In this document: positions 44,301-57,200 of the stretch, piece by piece
How the letters are laid out: the number at the start of each line of letters is the position of its first letter
How positions within the stretch are numbered: the first letter of the stretch is position 1
Notes under the pieces: model-generated
The model's database searches: none
What the model was told of the DNA's origin: nothing
What the model saw: only the letters and a program-made list of their open reading frames with translations
Assembly: GCA_947652115.1 (NCBI GenBank)
Contig: OX393568.1
Coordinates: 17,216,971 to 17,280,970 of the forward strand
Direction of reading: 5' to 3'
Length of the DNA stretch: 64,000 nt
Source of the DNA: Blastomussa wellsi
Taxonomy: Eukaryota > Cnidaria > Anthozoa > Scleractinia > Plerogyridae
Made by a program: the position numbers and the translations under genes

Positions 44301-45201
44301 TTATGCTGACGATACTCAGTTGTATCTGTCTTTCAATTCTCTCAATGGGGATGATCAAGCTTATTCTGTCGCTCAGGTTGAATCTTGTGTTAGAGATATC
44401 GACCGATGGATGTCTTGTAACAAACTTAAGTTGAATAGGGACAAGACGGAACTGCTTGTTATCAGTTCAAAATATCGGCCACGTCCATCTTTAGATAGTA
44501 TCCTGGTTGGCGACCATCGTGTAAAGCAGTCTGATAAAGCTAGGAATATTGGAGTAATTATTGATGAGACCTTGTCACTGGATAGGCATGTGAGCTCCGT
44601 TTGTAAATCTGCTTTATTTCATCTTTGGAATATCGCGAAGATTGGAATGTATCTGACTTCTGAGAGCATAAAGATCCTCGTCCATGCTTATGTTATTTGT
44701 CGACTTGACAATTGTAACTCGTTGCTCCTCGGGTCACCGAAGTATATGATTCAGAAGCTCCAGCGCGTTCAAAACTGCGCTGCACGCCTCGTAGCTGGGC
44801 AACCTAGGGCTGCACACATTCGCCCCGTCCTTAAGGAGCTACACTGGTTACCTGTGGAGCAGCGAATTACCTTTAAAGTATTACTGTTAACTTTTAAAGC
44901 TCTCAATAATCTGGCGCCTGTGTATTTAAGTCAACTTATAGTCCCGTATAACCCTACAAGAAATCTTAGGTCGGCTGGCAGACATTTATTAGAAGTACCG
45001 AATGTGCGCCTGAAGAGCTATGGGGACAGGGCCTTTTCAGTCAAATTAAGTCAATCAGTCGATGTTTTTAAATCCAGATTGAAAACTTATCTTTTTAGAC
45101 TTGCTTTCAATTGATTTTTTGTTTTAGTGCTATTGTTAGTTAGATATTTATTAGATTGTAAAGCGATATAGAGCTTTTGTATATACCGCTATAGAAATAA
45201 A

Positions 45202-45240
<39 letters not shown>

Positions 45241-48200
45241 ACAAACTCTGCATGCTGGTCAGAGTATATCGGCGAAGTAAAACTGCGTTTTATTTACATA
45301 CAGCAAAGGGCAGTGTGTTAGTGAAACGAAAACAAATACGAAAACCTGTAACTTGAAGATCTACTTCTTAACATGGATGTAAAAGCAAACATGTTTCATT
45401 TTGCACTCCGGCTTTATACTTCATTTAAGTGTCTTTTTTCAACGAATTAGCATTTCTTTTGCTGTGTTATTAAATCGTCAATGTCGACAATGTTGTCAAT
45501 CGTTCAGCAAAAAATAGGAACATTGCTTGCTTTAGTCCGTTTTATATTTTAATTCCCTTATCTTTGTTGATGTAAATCAACAAATATGCCTGGCGTTTCA
45601 GGCGACGTTTGATAAGACATGAAGCATAATCTTCAATGCATTGTATGCCTATTTCGGTGAAAGCTCTCTCAGTATTTATATTAAAGTTGCCCTTGTATAG
45701 TTTGCACGTTCTCACGATAGACATTTAAATGCATTGAACTTGGTACTGGGAGAACCATATTCAACAGTTTAGATACGGGAGAAAAACGCAATATGTCCAG
45801 CAATAATTCCACACTGGTATCGACGCTCATCAAGAACGTTTCAAAACAACAGCATTCAGGATTATGTGGTAGATGATTCCATCGTGGAAGTGGTTATCAA
45901 GTCCCTTGCTTATTTCGCCATTTGCAGCGTTTGTTTAGTTGGAAATATCTCACTCATAATGATTATTCACAAGAACAAACATTCTCTACTTGCAAAAATC
46001 CCATAATACACCTCTTTTACCCCCCAACATTTTGCATAATCATTGCTTGCAATTTCTCCTGTGGCATGAAGATGTCCCAAGGGAAATCTAAAACAATGCC
46101 TGTGCAATTTTTTTTTTTTTTTGGGGGGGGGGGGGTAGAAGCAGTGTATTATGGTATTGTGCAAGTAGAGAATATGCGAAAATCAATCAACTACTTTGTT
46201 TTCAACATGGCTGTGTCCGACCTGTTTAACTGGTTGACCATCATGCCTATCAAAATCGCTTGTGATACACTTACATAAATAAATCTTACTAATCAAAAAG
46301 GCAAAAAAGGTATTTTCCTCGATTTTTTCCTTTGACTCAGTTGAGTGATCCTATCTCAACGCCGCTCTAGAACTTTTCAATTTTGGGCCAGTCATTTCGA
46401 GCTGGATCAAAATAGTCTATGATGATGTTTCTAGCCGCGTTTTCAACAACGGTCATGGTTCTACCTTCTTTCCCTTGCAACGGGGCATTCATCAAGGTTG
46501 TTCTCTGTGGTTGTTCTACTGTTCGTCTTGGGTATCGAACTTTTTGCAAGAGCCTTTAAAAACAAAGACTCTATCAAAGGCATTGAGTGGACGACCATGA
46601 AAAACTAAACCCAATATGCTCATGACACCACTGTTTTTGTCGGTGATAGGGAATCGGTTCTAGAGCTTCTTGGCGTCCTTAGAGAATTTTGCTTTCACTA
46701 TGGTTTAGAAATCAATACGTCGAAAACTGAAGCAATGTGGTAAAAACAACATTCCCTTTTGTTTCAATGGCCAATAGAACCAACACTTTCTCGAGGTGTA
46801 TTCAGTTCGCGCACAATCAAACTGATAAGAATAAGAGACGTCACACTTGGCAACGAAGAAAATTAACGTTATACGGGAAAATCAACATAGTTAATACGCT
46901 AGGTCTCTCTAAATTAATTTTTAATGTTTTTGTTTTATACATCCCTCACCACTACACAGAACAAATTTGGGACGGTAAGCTTGCTATAATCAAAAACTTT
47001 AACTATTGTGGAAAAAAGCTCTGAAGATCGCTTGGATTAACAGACTCCAAAATGAATCGTCTGCTTCGTGGCAAATTATCCCAGACTATCTTTTGCGACG
47101 TCATGGGAGCCCCTCATTCTTGCCAAATTGTAATTATGATACCAAAACATTGAAGCAGGGTAACCATCCAGATTTTTCCGCCCTTTTCTAGAATATTGGC
47201 AATACGTTAAAAAATTTTCAGTTAACGAAACAGACATCAAACGTGAAATCTAACGAAACAACTGTAATATTTTAATTGACAAAAAGTCAGTATTTTACAG
47301 AAATTGGTTTACTCATAATATTAGTCATTTATAGCCGCAGAGCGGAGCCCCATACCTAAAGAATTAGGAGAACCAAGCACGCATACAAAGTACAAACAGG
47401 AGAACCATGCCTTTCATTTTTCATGGTAAAATAGCAATCGGCATTACTCGCGGGCGCGTCAAAAGTGCGTTCGACGTCGCCCCAAATATCAATATGGCGG
47501 CCATAGACCAGAGAGTTAGACTTGGTTAACATTTTTAAAGGTGACCATAAACTTACATCTTTGCCATGTTATGGTCAATTGACAGCTGTCAAGGGAAGGT
47601 ATCCGCTGACCAGCATCACATGGATAGATCACGGGTTCGTACTTAGAACTCAGCAAGGCCGTGTGTTTTTTTAAGTTGACCGCTGACCAGGTATTGTTTT
47701 ATTGATCGCGGACCCAGGTCCAATTTTTTGGCTTCTGGCAGGATTTTTTAATTTTTCATGGTCATACTCGGCGGAAATTCTGCAACTGCAGTTGACATTT
47801 TTATTTATTCTTATTTATTTCAGCTGTGGAATCTTTCTTGAGTAGTTGTGCATGCCAGTACTTTAAATGAACGCAATGTCACAAATTATTCAGAACCGGC
47901 AAAAATACGGAGCTCCGCTTTTATGCTTGGCTAAATCTATATATTATGATTTCCTGAACGGACAGTAATTTCTGCAAGCTTCATGAGTTCAAAGCCAAAT
48001 ATAGCCTTGATGTCGTCTATGGCCTGATTGACGCCATGTCTAAAAAGGTGGAAAAGTAAAATTAAACGGCGCAATCAAATTTTTAATGTAAATCAAAATA
48101 GTAATACGACATTTTGCACAAATTAAATTTATTCCACTATCTCAGAAAGTTCTTTCGTGCCCCCAACTTCGCAAAATCAGATCCTGCGTCATGATTCTAC

Positions 48201-51200
48201 TGAAAACTATGTTCACAAAGTCTATCGACTATCTTTCACGATTACAAAAGAAGTTAAAGTCATAATGTTTCAACATAAAATCATACACAATATACTTCCT
48301 ACCCAAATAAGTCTACATCGTGACAGTAATTCAGATAGTGATGTGTGTCCTCTTTGTAACAACGAACAACAAACTTTAAGAGCCCATTTTAGTATCTCGT
48401 TGCTAAACGCGGTTGCCACTGAAGGGAAATTTCATTTCCGGTGTTGCGTAACGGCAAAATTTTCTTCAGTTATTTCTTTCTTTAATGGCGAGAAATTTCT
48501 TACAATCACAGCAGAAACCTGTTAACCATAGAGCTTTCTCATGAATTTGTTATTCTTGTCTGCTCCTGCTAATCTGCACGCACAGCCTCGTCAGCATGTA
48601 CAAAAAACAAAAGAACTTGAACTCAGAAATGAGGTTGGGCGGCAACATTTGTAAAATACAATGTAGAAATTCAGATGTTTGTCACAAAACGTTTGTAAAG
48701 CAAACAAAAATAAAACGTACCGCCGACGCAATATGTTTTTTGACAGAAGTGATGTACTGCGAGTAAAAAAATGCGAACATGCGGAGCTACCGTGTTTTGA
48801 AAGTGTCCCATTCAGCTCAGTACAGAAGCCTGTGTAAACCATGGTCAAAAGTTACAGCATTGTCACTAGAGCTGAACAAAGTACAGTAAATACTAGAAAA
48901 GTCTTTTCTTCTTGGATATATTCAGTTCTTTTAAATTAGAAGTTTTGGACAACACAACAACATCTAACATTTTCTTCTATAATAAGCTTAGCCAAACACT
49001 TAGTAAAATTCAGCTCTATTTTCGTGCGCTGTCCAATAAGAATGAGATTCACCTTTCAATATGCAAAGTGAAGTCTTAGTTATTACACTAGTTTGCCTGG
49101 CTCTATCTCATAGTTTACATCACTCTTTCTTGGGAAAAAGCCGATTTTTTTTGGTATAAAGTGTATTGAACAGTGTTGATCATCGACCGATTATCCTCCA
49201 ACAAAATACGATTAACTCAATTCGTTTCCAATGCAGCCAAATAATGTGATGGTGATCACCACTGTTCAGTACACTTTATACACAGTTACCTATCTGGTAA
49301 ATCATGGAGACCCACACAGACTAGATGGTGCCAAGAATAAAAATCATCCAAATCCACAAAAGCTAGTGCAACAAAATATTGTATTGTAATGTGAGGCGCG
49401 TATGGAGCCGTAAATAGTTTAATACTAAAAGGTAAATGTAGTGAGTGCAAAAAAAAATAAAAAATAAAAAATTACCATTACCTCCTACATCCTCTTAACG
49501 GCAATTGTTGGCAAAGTGTTTAAAAGGCATGACTCGTTCAATTTCACTAGACCCAATTTGTCATTTTCTTTTCTATTAATTGAAACCGAAAAACAAGTGA
49601 TATACCTTCAAGGCAACATGCAAAATTATAAAAAGTGATGGATTGGTGAACCGCGATCTCGCCAATTACCAGTTGCCTCTTATTTAAGACACACCTGTCC
49701 TCAATACAACGAGCAGCTCAACAAAACAAACTTCGATCGCGAACTGAAGAGAAAATATTTATCAGTTTAAATACGGTAAGATATCATAGGAGCATGTTCA
49801 ACAAAAATTCCACCTTGGAATCGACGCACATCAAGAACATTTCAGTTACAATAGAAAACGCTCGAAACAACAGCTTTCATGATTGTGTGGTAGATGACTC
49901 CACTGTGGAAGTGGTTATCAAATCCCTGGCTTATTTCGCCATTCTTAGCGTTTCTTTAGTGGGAAATGCCCTACCAATTCTGATTTTTCACAAGAACAAA
50001 CAGATGCGAAAATCAATCAACTACTTTGTTTTCAACATGGCTGTGTCCGACCTGTTTAACCCATTGACTGACTATCATGCCTATTAAAATCGTTGAGATT
50101 ATCTCAGAGTCTGATTCTTGGAAGGTTACCAGTCCTTGGATACTTGGAAACGTTTTGTGTAAATTTGCCTACTTTCTTCCTGATACTTCACTTGTCGTTT
50201 CTATCGAAAGTCTTCTCTTGATATCAGTGGACAGGTTAATCGCTGTTGTCTTTCCGTTGAAGGCCAAACTCATCTCCCCGAAAGCACGTTTAATCAGCAT
50301 TGGATGCACATGGGCTATCGCCATTGGAGTTCACGCACATTACTTCTACACTTTCAGACTGTTTCCTTATAAGAATGAAACATATTGCCGGCAAGACTGG
50401 GGACTGTCATTTGACCATACAGAAACACAAAGCAGATTCGTGACAGCGACTTTCATCACTTTTGTACTTGTTCCCGTCTGTTGGATAGCCATCGTGTATG
50501 GCATCATAGCATGGACGTTAAAAACGAAGAACAAGAGATCCAAACAGCTGTTATCCTGCAGCCATAGTCGACGTGATCAACAACACAAAAAAGTTATCGA
50601 ATTGTCAGTGGCCATCATTATATCCTTCGCTGTTTGTATGATGCCACTGCTTGTGTTCATGTTCGCTCAGGTTTTTCTGTGGAATTGGAAAGTGCCACCT
50701 ATTTGTGCGTTACACACGATGGTTCCATTCATTGTTAGCTTTATGTTGCATTCTTGGAACGCTGTAAATCCTTGCATTTGTTTCATCTTCAACAAAAATT
50801 ACTGGAACTGTTTGCAGCAAATTTCGTTAATTCTCAGCAGCCGAAAGCTATCAGCGGAAGAAGGAAGTCGCAAAACTGGAGCGACTTCTTTTTATAGAAA
50901 ACGTTTGTCGAAATCGAGTGCGGTTTGAGGAATGAGGAAGGAATGAGGAGACACTTAATCCTTTGAGAGGCAACATTTTGGGCTCTTAACCGGGAATAGC
51001 TTAAATGAATTTGCATTTGACACCTTAAGAATCTTATTCTAAAGAATTTGTCTAAATATTCTATCATTTCATTTTTACAAGAATTGTAAATTATAGATTG
51101 TGTGGGATACTTTCAAAAATTATAGACCATTATACGTCGTCTGTGTCTCACATAAATGTGTATATTGATAACAATAATATAAAATAACGACGTATTTAGC

Positions 51201-54200
51201 TTTTACAACTAATTCATGCAGTTGGGGACACAAAGAAAAAAAAAAAAGATATAGAAATAAAAAATAAATAAATAATATATACTATTATGAAATATATATC
51301 AAATGGACATGTACAGAGTAAGACAATAAATGTAAAAATCAGTAGTCTTTAAGAATTGCAAAGGTTGCAGCAATTATTGTTGAAGATTCAATATTCAAGG
51401 AGTCTGTCAATTTATTACCTAGGTTTGACCATATGTAAGGTCCTTGGTATGTTAGAGAATGCTTTGTATAGTGTTAAAAGTGGAGATATCAAATTAACTA
51501 TTTCTTGTCTTTCTCAGTGAATATCTTGAAGGATCAATTATAATTACAGGCGGCTTCTTCAAAAACACATGTTTTGTAGAAAAAATGTAGGAAAGAGAGC
51601 TGTGGACGGATAAATACGCTACTACAAAATAATAAGCTGTTATTTTATCTTGCTTGCTCTAAGTAGCAAAAAGCTAGTGAGGCATCCTTTGTCGTGTGTA
51701 AAGGGACTGGCTAGCTTCCTCTACACATCTCCCCATGATTTCCGTGTCACCAAAGAAAGAAAATTCACGATATCTTTTTAATCAATATTTCCAACTGTGT
51801 GAATTTGCCAAATTTCGACGATCAACATGTTTTCCCTTTACGAGACCTATCAACGGCTCCAGCTTGTCTAAAATCATCAGTGGAAAAAAAGGCTGCAGCT
51901 ATTTAATTATATTTATGGTATTTGAAAGCCGGGTGTCAAGCTCCCGATCAATCTGAATTCGGTTTCAGCTTGTTGATTTCCTCAAAGGTTTTCAGCATTG
52001 TGAATTTTCTTTACCTTATTCTATCTTAAAGAAATGCGTCTACTTTAAGGGGATAATAATGTGAATTTCAGAGTTGTAGATGATTAAAAAGTCCTTACTA
52101 CGACGAACTAAGTAGTTGGGTAAATACAAAGACCATCAAAGTGAACTTGAGTTCCGCATTTGTAGCTAATCTTTCTTTCGAAGGATCGAAAAGAGTATGA
52201 TAATCTCGATTTGAATTTTTGGCTCTTGAACGTGTTATCCTCCAGAACACACTATTCCTAATTTCTGCTTCAATTCCCTCTGTTTTCTGCAAAACAAAAT
52301 ACAAATATGACGTGCCCGGGGGTAACTTTTTGGCAAACTCAAAGTAAAACTGTTAATGCGTATAAGTGCAAATTCACGCTTATTTTGCGCCGTATGAATA
52401 AAACATTCTACTTATGCTTATCGCCTGCAGTAATTTCATGAAAGCTAGGCGTTCATTACGCGGCCCACGATTTCAAGAACATCACATAAGAAAAATCAAG
52501 TCGTAGAGTACACGCATTTAAGAATTAGTTAACAGACACATTCGGTGGTGTGAAGGGAAAGTAAGCCAATTAGTTCAAAACGCATTACCATTAATTAACT
52601 TTTTCCAGCTCCTACTCAGTGTCTCATCCGACCTTGTCGCCAACGCCACCGTCAGCTATGTTTCATATTGTTGCTCTGAGAAGGCAGATTAAATTATGTT
52701 AGGTTTCATTCTAAAAGACAATCAATATTAGGCAAAGAAGCTCGCAGTCATTATACAGCTGGCGATACGAGAAATCTCGCATTAAGGAACAAAGCTCACT
52801 GTTACTTGAAGGTTGACTGGTTGTTGCCATTTTGCTTTTAACATTTGAAAATGGGTAACGAACACAGTAAAGTGCCTGTTACTTTGCTCCGGCGCTATCA
52901 AGTAGCTGATGTTGTGTTTTTTTTTTACACGATTGCAACATCTGTTTTTACGAATAGCTGTAATAATAGACCAATTTCGATATTTAAATATTCAGCCTAA
53001 AACAATAGACATCACTGCGAGGCTCCGGGGGAATAAATCCCAAAAACTCTATAATTTATACCCCGGAGCCTCGTGCTGAGGTCTATTGTTTTACGATGAA
53101 TTTTAAAATATCGAAATTGGTCTATTGAACTATAAATATACAGTAAGCCTAGTACCTCCATATGCATCTGAAGCTGTTAAAATGTTTGCTATTTAGCGTG
53201 GAATTGCGACTTTGAAAGCGAGGCTCTGCTCGATATTGCAGCGGCCTCACAAGACTGTTTGTTTATCTTTTGGTATCGCAAGTTATACCATAAATATGAG
53301 TCAATTAGTGCTAGGCAAAGCCATTGAATTCGTTAAACAGCCAAGGGAAAACGCAGCTTTTATCGAAGGCGAGGTATTTAACCACTTTAACTCAACTTAA
53401 GAGAAGACGCTTATGCAATCCGTCAAGCGTAAGTACAACTGAAACATAAGCGAAAGTCGAGCGATCCAGAGAGCAACTAAGCATTAAAATGACTGAAACC
53501 TGCTGAAACGACCACAAAAATAGTAGTGCACTATAGTTAAAAGTCAAATCTTTTGTATTGGTTGAAACTTGCCACGAGCAGCGGTTAGAAATGTTTTTAT
53601 TCAAGGGCTGTTATGTCCACACTGTACGAACATAGACTCGTGAGTAATCGGTCAAATGTTTACATGGAAACTGTACAAGTGTCCACTAAAAGAAAGGAAT
53701 ACTACGACTCTGAGAAAACAGCTTCATAATTTGTCGAAATAATATTCCGACAGTTTGACAGTAATGCCGTCTCCTTACAATAAAACCTACAAGAATTCAA
53801 CGTTCGACATTTTATATTGCGAGCTACAAACTAGATTTTAAAACTTCGTTTCCAGTAAAATATTCTAGACGTTCGAAAACTAAATGACTTCTAAACAATA
53901 CTTATTACATTGGTCCGCACCTCCTTTGAGCCTGTAATTGACGTTGTTCATGTTGAATCAGAACATTCAGTCCTTTTTGTTTAGGAGGCATAAATCAGCG
54001 GCTACTTGAACATGAAAATTCTCTCAATATTTTACACAATTCCCAGATTGGTTTCCTACCCAACAACCGTACAGCAGACCATGTTCTTACCGTGAGAACT
54101 CTAGTAGACAAATACGTGAATCACCATAACGAAAAAATCTACGCTTGCTTTGTAGATTTCAAAAAAGCTTTCGACTCAGTTTGGCATGACGGACTCTTTT

Positions 54201-57200
54201 ATAAACTATTGCAGATTAACGTTGGCGGCTGTTTTTTCAATTTAATAAAGAGTTTGTGTTCGAACTCTACAGGTTCCATTAAATTGGACAACATCAAACA
54301 CGACCCTTTCAATGCGCTAGAGGGGTACGACAAGGATGTATTTTGAGCCGGTTACTATTCAACCTCTTCATTAACGACATCCCTTTCTCTTTTGAAAACA
54401 CTTTATCTGATCCTTTTGTCCTACCAAACGGCACAAAATTGAATTCACTTTTATATGCAGATTATTCAGTCATATTGCAAAATTGCCTCAAAACACTATC
54501 GTCCAATTGCAGCACATGGATGTTAAGTATCAATCCAAAAAAAACTAAAGTTATGATCTTTCAAAAACGTGCTAAGAAATGTCTGGAGAATAATTTTTAT
54601 ATAGACAACAAGCCCATTGAAACTGCTCAAAGTTACACTTATTCAGGAACAATTATTTCTTTCACATTTTTCCTTGGCTTTAGATAAGCTAAAAGAAAAG
54701 GCCATTCACGCCCTTAGAAAACACACAAATATCAGCAAATTACCGCCTCTCGTTGCTAATAAATTTTCGACACAACGATCTCTCCTATTTTGACATACAA
54801 CAGTGAAGTCTGGGGTGCATATGTAAAATGTGATTTCAGGTCCTGGGACAGTTCACCGATCGAGAAATCTCACCTCCAATTCTGTAAACGTTATTCACAA
54901 GTAAGCAATAAGGCATCAAATGTAGCATGTAGATCTGAACTTTGCAGACTTCATCTTATTATAGCTATCGATCACAAAATAATAAATTACTCGTTATATC
55001 TCCTAAGTAAGGACGATAGCTCTATTGTTAAACAAATTTTTTTTTAAGTCAGAAGATCTCCATCACGCTGGTAAAAATAGTTTTTATTCTAATGCAATAA
55101 CTATGTCTGAATTTTATACTTTGTCTGACTTTGATCTTAGGTCCTTAACTAACGCTAAAATCGAACATTATATTAGCCTAATGCAACAAAAGAATATTTT
55201 ATTCTGGCAACAAACGTTACAATACTCTAATAAACTAGAATTTTTCAACACATTTAAGAAAGATTATATACCGTCTTCCTATTTAGGCATAACAAGCAAG
55301 CTAAGCGAAGGAAAAGAATTAGTAAAATTTAGAATAGGCAATCACAAGCTAAGGATTGAAACTGGCAGATATAATCAAATAGACTTTGTTCCATTTGTGA
55401 AACTAATGAAATTTAAGACGAATCACATTTTCTTATATATTGCACAAAATACTCTCCTCTGAGAGATGAATTTTATAGAAAAATAGAAAATGTCGTTCCG
55501 TCTTTAACGAATTATCTCCGTTACAAGTCATCGGGGGAACTAATGACCTCTACAAACTACTAAGTTATTATTCAATTAGCGAAATTCATTTCATCTTGCC
55601 TTGATGTACGCAATATTATTCTTTCAAATTTTACTGATGTAACTTGATTACTATATGCTTCAATTACATATCTAGGATAATCTTTATTATTTCAATTTTT
55701 TAATTTTTATTTAAAGTAAAACTTTTGCAAAACTGTATGTAATTATGGTCATGCAAATAAAGCTAATTGTTGTTGTTGTTGACTGTCTAATTCTTTCAGT
55801 GCTACGACCAAAGAGATATTAACAAGTTCAAATGAAGTTAATGAGTTTGTCTTTTGCTGATAATACGGAAACTTGTAATAAGATCGTTCCGTAAAACACC
55901 ATCATTGTCTTTAGTCCTTAGGTTTTCTTGTGATCGATTGTCAGCTTGATTCCGATTCGCTGCCTCCTGACAGTGGAAAAGGCTTCTCGGCGAGCGCGCG
56001 TTTTGCAACATTTGAAGGGACGCTGTCACGCCTGATTATCATATTGATTTTAATAAGTATGGCCTTTAGCTTGCTGTAATCGTGCGTTGTTGTCCTGCAA
56101 TAGAAGTATAAAAGTGCGAAAAGTGGTGAAAGCAAAGAAATATCAACTAAGAAGAAAAAATAACTATTAAAAGATTCAAAATTTCACCAGAGTTTCAGCT
56201 TTGATTTCTGAACATCCTGTCCAGAAATCAATTTCGATGAATTGCAATCCACTTCCATCCTTGTAATCCTGTATTTCTTCCCAAATACAACTGTTCTATC
56301 TTGTTCTGTGGAATCTTTTTAACAAACTTATTCGTGTATTTGGTGGCAAAGTAATATGGAAATTGTAACATACAAATTTCTATAATCAGGCGTGACAGTG
56401 TCCCTTTAACCACCATAGAACAGACATGAAATTGGCTATGCGATTCAAGGAAAACCCATTACCTCGGCTCCTGAATTCTACGTTAAATCTCGCGCGAAAA
56501 ACCGATATCACATGAATCGCGAAGCGATTTCGCGTGAAAGTTAACTTGGAATTCCCTCGTCAGGTAATGGATTTTCCCATAGAAGATAGAAGAGCATAAA
56601 GATTGCCTTATCATCATCATCATCATTATTATTCGTCATCATCATCATCGTCGTCGTCGTCGTCGTCGTCATCATCATCATCGTCATTGAAAAATACTTT
56701 CACTAAATTTTGTATGCCAAACAAAATTTTTACATCAGCTTCTTTCCTCTTGAAGTTTATTTGGTGGAAGCAAGATCACCAGGCTGAGGAATAGAGATTT
56801 TCAATCTCTCTCATCTGTTACTTACATGTAAGTCAGTGCCTTTGTTTGAAAATCTTCTAAGTTTAGAAATTAGTGTTGCTTTCACTTGAGTGTTGGCTTT
56901 GTTGTTGCGTATTGCGCCTAGTATTTAGTTCAGAAATCTCGCACCACTCTCCCGACCAATCAGAAGCAAGACCAAAACCAATCGTGATATTTCCCGTACT
57001 TCTCGTCAGCCACATATATTTGCTTTAATTTCTGACTGCCTCATGGGCCAGAGTGATCATTTTGGTTTTGTTTTATGACACTAGCTAACTCTCTTGCTTT
57101 TTTATGACAGAGACTTAAGCCGCAACAAAGTGTTCCAGTTGGAGACGGAGGCGTTTCAAGGTTTATCATCCCTTGAAACTTTGTAAGTTCTAAAAAAGGA

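Noticed and set aside
50077..50928. Stand-alone short GPCR gene
   Set aside because: It is the downstream half of GPCR copy 3; it lacks TM1 and most of TM2, and the upstream half is in the neighbouring frame.
56603..56794. Histidine/serine-rich ORF
   Set aside because: Translation of a TCA/TCG microsatellite.
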